NCBI GenBank assembly: GCA_025356595.1
Contig: JANXSQ010000147.1
Span: forward strand, 1 to 55,966
From: Janthinobacterium sp.
GTDB taxonomy: Bacteria; Pseudomonadota; Gammaproteobacteria; Burkholderiales; Burkholderiaceae_D
DNA: 55,966 nucleotides
Reading direction: 5' to 3'
The position numbers and the translations under genes are program-made. Below, piece after piece: positions 7,753 to 15,045 of this stretch; positions within the stretch are counted from its first letter, which is position 1, and the number at the start of each line of letters is the position of its first letter. The notes under the pieces are model-generated. The model was not told the origin of the DNA and ran no database searches. It saw only the letters and a list, made by a program, of their open reading frames with translations.

Positions 7753-9633
7753 ATGAAGACCGAAGACAAAACCGAGCCCCCCGGCGCCGAAGCGCCCGAC
7801 CGTTTCAGCGACGGCCCGCGCCTGCTGGCCGATATCGGCGGCACCAACGCCCGCTTCGTGCTGGAGACCCGGCCCGGTTGCTTCGAGGCCGTCGCCGTGC
7901 TGCCCTGCGACGACTACGCCGCGCTGCTCGACGCCATCCTCGCCTACCTCGCCAGCCCGGAGGCGAAGGCGCACGGCGCGGCGCGCGTGCACCACGCCGC
8001 CATCGCCATCGCCAACGCCATCGACGACGACATCATCAAGATGATGAACCACCACTGGTCGTTCTCGATCGAGGCGATGCGCGGCGCGCTCGGCCTCGAC
8101 ACCCTGCTGGTGGTGAACGACTTCACGGCGCTGGCCATGGCCCTGCCCCATTTGCGCGCCGAGCAGCGGCAGAAGATCGGCGCCGGTTCGCCGCGGCCCG
8201 ACAGCGTCATCGGCCTGCTCGGTCCCGGCACCGGCCTGGGCGTGTCCGGCATGATCCCCGCCGAAGACCGCTGGATCGCCCTCGGCAGCGAGGGCGGCCA
8301 CGTCAGCTTCGCCCCCTGCGACCGGCGCGAAATGGACGTGCTGGCCTACGCCTGGCGCGAACACGAGCACGTCTCGACGGAAAGAATGGCCTCCGGGCGC
8401 GGCCTGGAACTGATCTACCGCGCCCTCGCGGCGCGCGCCGGCGACATCGCCGTGGCGCCCCTGGCGGCGGCCGACATCACCAGCCGCGCCTTGGCCGGCA
8501 CCTGCGCCGTCTGCGCCGAGGCGATCGACTGCTTCTGCGCCATCCTCGGCTCGGTGGCCGGCAACCTGGCGATGACGCTGGGCGCGCTGGGCGGCATCTA
8601 CATCGGCGGCGGCATCGTGCCGCGCCTCGGCCCGCTGTTCGCGCGCTCGCCCTTCCGCCAGCGCTTCGAGCAGAAGGGCCGCCTGAGCGACTACCTGGCG
8701 CAGATCCCCACCTACGTCATCACGGCCGAACAGCCGACCTTCCTCGGCATCGCCGCCATCCTGGCGCAGAAACTCAAGCTGGCCCACGCCGGCGCCCCGG
8801 TGCTGGAGAAAATCCGCCAGGCGCGCGACCGCATGAGCCCCTCCGAACGCAAGGTGGCCGACTGGGTGCTGCGCGAACCGAAGCTGGTGCTGACGCTGCC
8901 GATCGCCGAAATCGCCCAGCGCACCGACGTCAGCCAGCCGACCGTGATGCGCTTCTGCCGCTCCATCGGCGTGCAGGGCCTGGCCGACTTCAAGCTCAAG
9001 CTGGCCTCCGGCCTGACCGGCGGCGCCATCACCGTGGCCCACTGCCACGTCGAAATCAGCGACTCCGACGCCGAACTGGCGCGCAAGGTCCTCGGCAACA
9101 ACGCCTCGGCGGCGCTGGCGCTGAGCGATACGCTCGACATCAAGGCGCTCACGGCGGCCATCGAAATGCTGCGCAAGGCCAGGCGCGTGGAGCTGCTCAG
9201 CGTCGGCAGCGCCCGCGTCGTGGCCGAGGACATGCAGCAGAAACTGCTCAACCTGGGCATCGTCAGCACCTACTACGCCGACCCGCAGGCGCAGCTGATG
9301 AGCGCCGGCCTGCTCAGCGCCGGCGACGTCGCCCTGGTCATCTCGCGCTCCGGCGCGCCGCCGGAACTGCTCAAATCGGCCAAGGCAGCGCGCGCCAGCG
9401 GCGCCCGGATCGTCGCCATCACCCCGAGCGGCTCGCCGCTGGCGAAACTGGCCGACGTGCTGCTGACGCTGAACCACCCCGAGGGCAACCTCAACTTCGT
9501 GCCGATGATCGTGCGCCTGCTGCAGCTGATGCTGCTCGACATACTCTCGGTCGGCCTGGCGCGCCGCGACAGCGCCGAAAACGGCGTCAGCCGGGTCAGC
9601 GGCAAGCTCAAATTCGGCGGCCACCTCGAGTAA
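7753..9633 (+). CDS. glk-hexR: Bifunctional glucokinase / RpiR-family (HexR-like) regulator
   Basis: 626-residue fusion. Residues about 1-340 are a complete Glk-family kinase (LLADIGGTNARF, VVNDFTALAMALPHL, GPGTGLGVSGM, GGIYIGGGIVPRLG). Residues about 350-425 are an RpiR helix-turn-helix (MSPSERKVADWVL, RTDVSQPTVMRFCRSIG). Residues about 450-600 are a SIS sugar-phosphate-binding domain (LLSVGSARVVAEDM, VISRSGAPPELLKSA). Comparable fusions are known in Burkholderiales, where HexR-like repressors sense Entner-Doudoroff intermediates. The start at 7753 is preceded by GGAAGAGAG. Downstream of a second, stand-alone glucokinase. The fusion may link hexose phosphorylation to repression release, which is inference. 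Confidence 0.93.
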   Translation: MKTEDKTEPPGAEAPDRFSDGPRLLADIGGTNARFVLETRPGCFEAVAVLPCDDYAALLDAILAYLASPEAKAHGAARVHHAAIAIANAIDDDIIKMMNHHWSFSIEAMRGALGLDTLLVVNDFTALAMALPHLRAEQRQKIGAGSPRPDSVIGLLGPGTGLGVSGMIPAEDRWIALGSEGGHVSFAPCDRREMDVLAYAWREHEHVSTERMASGRGLELIYRALAARAGDIAVAPLAAADITSRALAGTCAVCAEAIDCFCAILGSVAGNLAMTLGALGGIYIGGGIVPRLGPLFARSPFRQRFEQKGRLSDYLAQIPTYVITAEQPTFLGIAAILAQKLKLAHAGAPVLEKIRQARDRMSPSERKVADWVLREPKLVLTLPIAEIAQRTDVSQPTVMRFCRSIGVQGLADFKLKLASGLTGGAITVAHCHVEISDSDAELARKVLGNNASAALALSDTLDIKALTAAIEMLRKARRVELLSVGSARVVAEDMQQKLLNLGIVSTYYADPQAQLMSAGLLSAGDVALVISRSGAPPELLKSAKAARASGARIVAITPSGSPLAKLADVLLTLNHPEGNLNFVPMIVRLLQLMLLDILSVGLARRDSAENGVSRVSGKLKFGGHLE

Positions 9634-9792
9634 GGGCTCGCGAATGAAGAACTTGACGTTTTGGCGGTCGGGACGGGAGTGCCATGCAAGGCGTTCGCCG
9701 CGCCGCAGTGCGAGCACTGCAAGCGACGAACAACGCAGCAGGGCGCCCGTCCCGACCGAACAAAACGATTAAGTTGTTCGTTTGCGAGCCCT
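9633..9792. repeat. 160-bp imperfect palindrome (MITE-like element)
   Basis: The left arm (9633-9677, starting AGGGCTCGCGAATGAAG) and right arm (9746-9792, ending GTTTGCGAGCCCT) are imperfect reverse complements over about 45 bases. The 68-base centre contains a perfect inner stem GCAGTGC-GA-GCACTGC and further pairing, so the whole element can fold as a long hairpin. It begins inside the stop codon of the glk-hexR gene and ends just before a -10 box. It has no coding capacity. It may be a miniature inverted-repeat element that serves as terminator and part of a promoter. Confidence 0.65.
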
Positions 9793-9804
9793 ACGCCCTA
9801 TAAT
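9774..9804 (+). promoter_or_regulatory. Candidate promoter for the LacI-family gene
   Basis: TATAAT (9799-9804) is a perfect -10 box. The best upstream partner is TTGTTC (9774-9779) with a rather long 19-base spacer. That -35 element lies inside the right arm of the 160-bp palindrome, so the repeat appears to supply half of the promoter. The gene start is at 9871. Confidence 0.5.
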
Positions 9805-9870
9805 TCCTCAAGAACGCTGGGGCCGGGCCTGGACATGGCGGTTTCCCCCATTCCGACGAGGTGCTTAAGT

Positions 9871-10914
9871 ATGGCAGTGAAGGATTTCGACAGCGGTTCC
9901 GGCGGCGCCACGGTGTACGACGTGGCGCGCGCGGCGGGGGTCTCGGCGATGACGGTGTCGCGCGTCATCAACGGCCGCGCCGGCGTCAGCGAGGCGACCC
10001 GCGCCAAGGTCGGCGCGGCCCTCGAGGCGCTGAAATATCAACCGAACCTGGCGGCCCGCGCGGCCCGCACCGGGACGCTGCGGGTCGGTCTTTTGTACAG
10101 CAATCCGAGCGCCGCCTTCCTCAGCGAATTCCTGGTCGGGGCGATGGACCAGTGCGGCCAGGGCGGCGGCCAGTTGCTGCTGGAGCGCTGCGACGACCTG
10201 CCCAGCCAGCGCGCCGCCATCGAAAAACTGATCGCCGGCGGCGCCGACGGCATCCTGGTGCCGCCGCCGCTGTGCGATTCGACCTCGGCGCTGCGCCAGT
10301 TGCGCGACATCGGCATGCCGGCCGTGGCGGGGGCCACCGCCCGCCCCAGCGCCGGCGTGGCCGCCGTGCGCATCGACGACTATCAGGGCGCGCTGGCGAT
10401 GACGCGCTATCTGATCGGCCTGGGCCACCGCGACATCGCCTTCATCAAGGGCGATCCCGGGCACACCCCGGCGCAGTTGCGCTTCCAGGCCTTCGCCGAC
10501 GGCATGCGCGAGGCCGGCCTGGCGCTGCCGCCCGAGCGCGTCGCGCAGGGCCTGTTCACCTACCGCTCCGGACTGGCGGCGGCGCGCGAGCTGCTGGCCC
10601 GCCCGAGCCGGCCGAGCGCGATTTTCGCCAGCAACGACGACATGGCCGCCGCCGCGCTGGCCGTCGCCCACGGCATGCAGTTGCGCGTGCCGGCCGATCT
10701 GACGGTGTGCGGTTTCGACGACACGCCGGTCGCGACGACGGTGTGGCCGGAGCTGACGACGATACATCAGCCGATCGCCGACATGGCGCGCGCCGCCGTC
10801 ACTCTGCTGCTGGAGGATATCCGCCGGCGCCGCGCCGGCGAGCCGCGCGTGGCGGTGCACCAGCTGCTCGAATTCACGCTGGTGCCGCGCGGCTCCTCGG
10901 CGCCGCCGGCTTGA
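9871..10914 (+). CDS. LacI-family transcriptional regulator
   Basis: 347-residue repressor. The N-terminal LacI helix-turn-helix reads TVYDVARAAGVSAMTVSRVI with the following hinge region. The rest is a periplasmic-binding-protein-like effector domain ending near DLTVCGFDDTPVATTVWPELTTI. The start at 9871 has a GAGGTG site seven bases upstream; an ATG 12 codons earlier lacks one. Effector unknown; sugar genes on both sides suggest a sugar or sugar phosphate. Palindromes centred on ATCGAT upstream of the gts operon and of the epimerase-kinase gene are candidate targets, since LacI-family operators often have a central CG. That link is inferred. Confidence 0.92.
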   Translation: MAVKDFDSGSGGATVYDVARAAGVSAMTVSRVINGRAGVSEATRAKVGAALEALKYQPNLAARAARTGTLRVGLLYSNPSAAFLSEFLVGAMDQCGQGGGQLLLERCDDLPSQRAAIEKLIAGGADGILVPPPLCDSTSALRQLRDIGMPAVAGATARPSAGVAAVRIDDYQGALAMTRYLIGLGHRDIAFIKGDPGHTPAQLRFQAFADGMREAGLALPPERVAQGLFTYRSGLAAARELLARPSRPSAIFASNDDMAAAALAVAHGMQLRVPADLTVCGFDDTPVATTVWPELTTIHQPIADMARAAVTLLLEDIRRRRAGEPRVAVHQLLEFTLVPRGSSAPPA

Positions 10915-10944
10915 GCGGGCCTGCGGCGCGCGCCGGCAAGCGGC

Positions 10945-12273
10945 TTAGTCCGCCGCGCCCTGCCGCGCCGCCGCGAACCTCACCGTGACGCGCAAGCCGG
11001 ACCGGGCGCGCTGGTCGGCCGCATCCAGGCGCACCGTCGCGCCGATGCGCGCGGCGATGGCCCGCACGATGGACAGGCCGAGGCCGGAGCCCGTTTGCTC
11101 GCTGCCCAGTATCCGGTAGAAAGGATCGAAGACGCGCTCGCGCTCCGCCTCCGGGATGCCGGGGCCGCTGTCGGCCACCGCCAGCGTCACGCCCTCGCCG
11201 TCCGCCGACAGCGACAAGTCGACCCGCCCGCCCGGCGGCGTGTAGCGGATCGCGTTGTCGAGCAAATTCTTGACCAGGGTGTGCAGGTCGAACTCGCTGG
11301 CGGGCAGCCGCGCGTCGGCCTCGCCGACGATGCCGATGTCGACGTTTTTCGCCTCGGCCAGGGGCATCAAGTCCTCCAGCGCGCGCCGGTAGACGCGCTG
11401 CACGGATACCCCGGCGCCGGGCGCCTCCACGCTCGCCTGCGCGCGCGCCAGCGCCAACAACTGATCGAGCAAGGCGCGCCCGCGTTCTATGCCCTGCCGC
11501 AGCGTCGCCAGGCGCTCCCGCGCCTCCGCCGACAGCGCCGTCTGCGCCAGCCGCTCCGCCTGCAGCGACATGGCCGTCAGCGGCGAACGCAGTTCGTGCG
11601 CGGCGTCGGCGACGAAACGGCGTTGCGCGTCCATCGCTTGTTCGACGCGGCGCAACAGGCCGTTGAGCGCCGCCACGAAGGGGCGTATTTCGCGCGGCAG
11701 CGGCGCGGCGGCGATCGGATGCAGCTCCTGTTCGCCGCGCCGGTCGATTTCCAGGGACAGGCGCGCCACCGGGGCGAATAGTTTGCGCACCATCACGGCG
11801 ACGACGAGCAGCAGAATCGGCAGCAGCATCAGCATCGGCGCCAGGGTGCGCAGCGCGCTGTTGCGGGCCACTTCGTCGCGCACGGCCGTCTCCTGCGCCA
11901 CGGCCAGGCGCTGTCCCTTGGCCAGCGGACGCACCAGCACGCGGTAGGTTTCGTCGTCGACGCGCACGGTTTGCAAGCCGTCGCGCAGATCGGCGGGCAG
12001 CGCCAGGGCCGCCGCGGCGCCGGCGGATGGCGGCATCAGTTGCACGAAGACCCGCGATTCGGCGTCGCTGTCGGACTCGGCGCCGCTGTCGCCCGCCGTC
12101 GGCGCGCCCAGCCGATGGCGGTCGAACAGGGTGGCGACCTGGCGCAACATATCGTCCTGGAACTCGTGGGCCTCCTCGAAGGCGGAGAGGAAGGCGAACA
12201 CGCCGGCGAGCAGCGCCACGCCCAGGATCGCCAGCGACAACCAGAGCGACAGGCGGGCCTGCAGCGAGTCCAT
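10945..12273 (-). CDS. Two-component sensor histidine kinase (TctE/QseC type)
   Basis: 442-residue inner-membrane kinase. Membrane spans lie at about residues 8-30 and 145-163, flanking a periplasmic sensor of about 110 residues. The phosphoacceptor is His226 in AAHELRSPL; the N box reads NLLDNAIRYTPPGG, followed by DSGPGIP and GSGLGLSIV. The start at 12273 overlaps the regulator stop as TGATG, so the two are translationally coupled; a longer start eight codons upstream would overlap more. It pairs with the OmpR-type regulator. The same operon carries a PepSY protein and two repeat membrane proteins, which may be its targets or signal partners. Signal unknown. Confidence 0.93.
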   Translation of the reverse strand: MDSLQARLSLWLSLAILGVALLAGVFAFLSAFEEAHEFQDDMLRQVATLFDRHRLGAPTAGDSGAESDSDAESRVFVQLMPPSAGAAAALALPADLRDGLQTVRVDDETYRVLVRPLAKGQRLAVAQETAVRDEVARNSALRTLAPMLMLLPILLLVVAVMVRKLFAPVARLSLEIDRRGEQELHPIAAAPLPREIRPFVAALNGLLRRVEQAMDAQRRFVADAAHELRSPLTAMSLQAERLAQTALSAEARERLATLRQGIERGRALLDQLLALARAQASVEAPGAGVSVQRVYRRALEDLMPLAEAKNVDIGIVGEADARLPASEFDLHTLVKNLLDNAIRYTPPGGRVDLSLSADGEGVTLAVADSGPGIPEAERERVFDPFYRILGSEQTGSGLGLSIVRAIAARIGATVRLDAADQRARSGLRVTVRFAAARQGAAD

Positions 12274-12938
12274 CACGCGCCCTTTACCACCATCCATCCG
12301 GCCCCCCTGACGTTCTTGATGGCCGCGCTGCCGAGCTTCTTGCGCAGCGCGTGGATGAGGAATTCGACGGCGTTGCTTTCCACTTCCTCGCCCCAGCCGT
12401 AGATACGCTCCTCCAGTTCGCGCCGCGACAAGATGGCGCCGGGGCGCAGCAGCAGCGCCTGCAACAGCGAAAACTCCCGGTGCGACAGCGGCAGCGGCGC
12501 GGCGCCGTCGACGCGCACCACGCGGCTCGCCGGGTCGAGCGAGATCAGGCCATTGCTCAATTCGGGGGCGCCGCTGCCGCCCTTCCGGCGCAGGACGGCG
12601 CGCATGCGCGCCAGCAGTTCGCGCATCTCGAAGGGTTTCAGCACATAGTCGTCGGCGCCGCCGTCGAGTCCGCGGATGCGCTCGTCGACCCCGTCGCGCG
12701 CGGTGATGATCAGCAGCGGCACTGGATTGTCCTTGCCGCGCAATTGCTCCAGCACCTGCAGCCCGTCCTTGCCCGGCAAGCCGAGATCGAGCAAGACCAC
12801 GTCGTAGCGCTGGCAGGACAGGGTGTGGATGACGCTCTCGCCGTCGCGTATCCAGTCAACCGCATAGGCGGCGTCCTTCAACGCAGCCAGCACGGCGTTG
12901 CCTATCATCGCATCGTCTTCGACCAGTAACACCCGCAT
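12273..12938 (-). CDS. OmpR-family response regulator (TctD/QseB type)
   Basis: 221 residues. The receiver domain (1-118) has the acidic pocket EDD (7-9), phosphoacceptor Asp51 in LLDLGLPG, and Lys101 in VLKPF. The C-terminal winged helix (about 130-218) contains LSHREFSLLQALLLRPG and ends in RGAGWMVVKG, typical of OmpR-type DNA-binding domains. It precedes its kinase with overlapping stop and start. The likely target is its own operon; the 16-bp inverted repeat at 14971-14986, upstream of the first gene, is a candidate site. Confidence 0.94.
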   Translation of the reverse strand: MRVLLVEDDAMIGNAVLAALKDAAYAVDWIRDGESVIHTLSCQRYDVVLLDLGLPGKDGLQVLEQLRGKDNPVPLLIITARDGVDERIRGLDGGADDYVLKPFEMRELLARMRAVLRRKGGSGAPELSNGLISLDPASRVVRVDGAAPLPLSHREFSLLQALLLRPGAILSRRELEERIYGWGEEVESNAVEFLIHALRKKLGSAAIKNVRGAGWMVVKGA

Positions 12939-12968
12939 ACATTCTCCCGCCCCGCCGTGGCGACCGCG

Positions 12969-13739
12969 TCAATGGCTTCTTTGCGCCGCTTTTTGTTGAA
13001 AAACCAGCAGGCTGGTGAGGATGAACGCGCATAGCGCCGCCGAGGCGGAATAGCGGTTCAACGCCAGGCCGCCGGCGGCGACCGGTTTGTCGAGGAAATC
13101 GCCCAGCACGGCGCCGAGTGGCCGGGTGAGAATGAAGGCCGCCCAAAACAGCAGCGTGCGCGAGACGCTGGTCCAGAAATACACCGCGACTACCAGCGCC
13201 AGCAGCCCGCCGAACAGCAGCGCCGCGCCGCCATACCCCATGCCGGCGCTATCGGCCGCCCAGTCGCCCAGCGCGGTGCCCAGCGTCTGCGACAGCATGA
13301 TCGTCAGCCAATAGAAGCCCTCGGCCTTCGGCGTGCCGACGGCGCCCACCGAGACCGTGCCCAGCGTACGATACCAGATGGCCAGCGAGGCCATCAACAA
13401 AGCGGACAGCAACAGCGCCCCTCCCGCGTAGCCGATGCCGAGCGAACGATCGGCAAAATCGGCCAGCGTCGTGCCCACCGTGGTCGTGGCGATGATGGTG
13501 CTCCAGTAGAGCAAGGGATGGAAGGCGCGCGCCCTGATTTGCACGCTGACGGCGGCAAAAAAAAGCGCCGCGAAAATCAGCGTGCCCACAAGGTAGCCCA
13601 GATTCATCGACATGGACACCGCGTCGCCCGCCGTTTCGCCCAGCGTCGTGGCGGCGATTTTGATGATCCAGAAAATCAGGGTGACTTCCGGAACCTTGCT
13701 CAGCGCATGCTCGCTGGTGTTTTTCATGTGTTGTCCCAT
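12969..13739 (-). CDS. COG4705-type repeat membrane protein, copy 2
   Basis: 256-residue inner-membrane protein of the uncharacterised COG4705 family. It consists of four tandem units of about 50-60 residues, each a pair of hydrophobic segments around a Gly-x4-Asp motif: TLGETAGD, TVGTTLAD, TLGTALGD and PLGAVLGD, mostly followed by GxGY. This spacing suggests a channel or transporter-like fold, but no function is established. It follows its paralog with one base between stop and start; the ATG four codons later (13727) is an alternative start. It precedes the regulator by 30 bases, forming one operon. Confidence 0.8.
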   Translation of the reverse strand: MGQHMKNTSEHALSKVPEVTLIFWIIKIAATTLGETAGDAVSMSMNLGYLVGTLIFAALFFAAVSVQIRARAFHPLLYWSTIIATTTVGTTLADFADRSLGIGYAGGALLLSALLMASLAIWYRTLGTVSVGAVGTPKAEGFYWLTIMLSQTLGTALGDWAADSAGMGYGGAALLFGGLLALVVAVYFWTSVSRTLLFWAAFILTRPLGAVLGDFLDKPVAAGGLALNRYSASAALCAFILTSLLVFQQKAAQRSH

Positions 13740-13740
13740 T

Positions 13741-14520
13741 TCATGCTCGCTGTTCAGAGGCGTCGCTTGCGGCGCGCGACAGATACACTACCATGCCGGC
13801 AATCGCCACGAGGAAGAGGATGCTGGTGCCGAGCGTGCCCAGGCCGAATCCGCCGGCGCCGGCGGGCTGCGACAATAAGTCGCCGCACGATGCGCCGAAG
13901 GGACGGGTCAATACATAGGCGACCCAGAAGCAGGCCACCGCGTTCGCCTTGCACACGTAGCGCGCCAGCGCCGTCGCCGTGATCAGGCCGCCAAACAACA
14001 AGGCGGACCTGGCGTAACCCAGGCCCAGACCTTCCGCGATCCAGTCGCCGGCCGCCGTACCCAGGGCGAAGGTGAGCAGGATGGCCAGCCAGTAAAACAG
14101 TTCGCGCCGGGGCGTATCGATGGCGCGGATCGACAGGGTTTTTTCCTTGCTGTGCCAGAGGATAAACGTCAGCGCCAGCGCGGCGCCGAAACAGCTGGTC
14201 GACAGCGCCAGCGGCACGCCCAGCTTGTCGCTCAGATTGTCCGTCAGCAGCGTGCCGAACACGCTGACAAACACCACCGCCGTCCAATAGCGCCACGGCA
14301 GGTAGCGCGCGGCGCGCAGTTGCCCGAGCAGCGCGACGGCGAAGCACAGGCCCACCACCAGGGATGTGCCGGCCAGGCCGAAATGCAGCTCGGTGTTCAG
14401 GAGGTCGGCGCCAGTCTCGCCGACGGTGGTGGACATCATCTTGATGAGCCAGAAAAGCACGCCGACTTCGGGCACTTTGTTGCGCCAATGGCGCGGGCTT
14501 ATCGGGGCTGTTGGGTTCAT
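13741..14520 (-). CDS. COG4705-type repeat membrane protein, copy 1
   Basis: 259 residues, clearly paralogous to the next gene: NKVPEVGVLFWLIKMMSTTV here matches SKVPEVTLIFWIIKIAATTL there. Four internal units again carry Gly-x4-Asp (TVGETGAD, VFGTLLTD, ALGTAAGD, PFGASCGD). I chose the start at 14520 because a GAGGTCC site sits just upstream; the longer frame adds 35 residues without membrane or family character. The tandem pair probably forms a heteromer or arose by recent duplication. Biochemical role unknown. Confidence 0.8.
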   Translation of the reverse strand: MNPTAPISPRHWRNKVPEVGVLFWLIKMMSTTVGETGADLLNTELHFGLAGTSLVVGLCFAVALLGQLRAARYLPWRYWTAVVFVSVFGTLLTDNLSDKLGVPLALSTSCFGAALALTFILWHSKEKTLSIRAIDTPRRELFYWLAILLTFALGTAAGDWIAEGLGLGYARSALLFGGLITATALARYVCKANAVACFWVAYVLTRPFGASCGDLLSQPAGAGGFGLGTLGTSILFLVAIAGMVVYLSRAASDASEQRA

Positions 14521-14603
14521 GCGGACCTCATGGCGGGTGAATGGGGATGGATCGTTTCCCACATTCTGGCGGCACAAACTTAGGCCGGCCATAGCCCCCG
14601 CCA

Positions 14604-14620
14604 CGCGCCGCGTCGGCGCG
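14604..14620 (-). other. Hairpin after the PepSY gene
   Basis: CGCGCCG-CGT-CGGCGCG is a perfect 7-bp stem directly behind the PepSY stop codon, 84 bases before the next start. There is no T run. It is probably an mRNA processing or stability element that separates expression of the small periplasmic protein from the membrane proteins. Confidence 0.45.
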
Positions 14621-14621
14621 C

Positions 14622-14954
14622 TCAATCGTCGTGATCGTCCTCGCGGTCGTTCCTGTCCTCCACCGAGGCGATGACCTTGCCGTCGGTGGCATCGACCTTG
14701 ACATCGAAGACCTTGTTGGCGCTGACGACTTCCACATCATAGACCCCGCCCCTGGCGCCGTGCTCATACTCGGCGCTGGCGGCCTTGCCTTGAACGTGCT
14801 GTTCGGCGCTGGCAACCGCCTGTACCAGGGAAATCCTGGCCTGCAGGACGGACAGGGCGTCGTTTGGCCGCTCGTGCGCGGCGTAGGCGAAGGTGGCGGC
14901 GGCCAGCGCGCCTGCGGCGGCGACGGCCAGCGAGATTGTTGTGCGGCGTTTCAT
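14622..14954 (-). CDS. Small secreted PepSY-domain protein
   Basis: 110 residues. The N-terminus (about 1-26) is a signal peptide ending in TFAYA, so the protein is periplasmic. The remainder resembles a PepSY domain: helix ALSVLQARISLVQAVASAEQ, then strands GVYDVEVVSANKVFDVKVD and DGKVIASVED. The C-terminus is very acidic (DRNDREDDHDD). PepSY proteins are thought to bind or inhibit proteases or to accompany envelope-sensing two-component systems. First gene of the operon leading to the sensor kinase, with a GGGAGAG ribosome site, so it may modulate the kinase. That role is inferred. Confidence 0.82.
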   Translation of the reverse strand: MKRRTTISLAVAAAGALAAATFAYAAHERPNDALSVLQARISLVQAVASAEQHVQGKAASAEYEHGARGGVYDVEVVSANKVFDVKVDATDGKVIASVEDRNDREDDHDD

Positions 14955-14970
14955 GTGACTCTCCCAAAAT

Positions 14971-14986
14971 ACGCAAACATTTGCGT
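14971..14986. promoter_or_regulatory. 16-bp inverted repeat upstream of the PepSY operon
   Basis: ACGCAAA-CA-TTTGCGT is a perfect 7-bp inverted repeat 17 bases ahead of the PepSY start, just before its ribosome binding site. It could be an operator for the operon's own response regulator or a small leader hairpin. Confidence 0.4.
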
Positions 14987-15045
14987 GATGGGGAGATTAA
15001 CGCCGCAGACTTAGCTGACACTGAGCGCGCATGCGCGCCGGCGGT

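Noticed and set aside
7177-9717. 846-codon minus-strand open frame opposite glk and glk-hexR
   Set aside because: It is the antisense of two clear kinase genes; long antisense frames are expected in very GC-rich DNA. The translation is Arg/Gly/Asp/Val-rich low-complexity and has no family motif.
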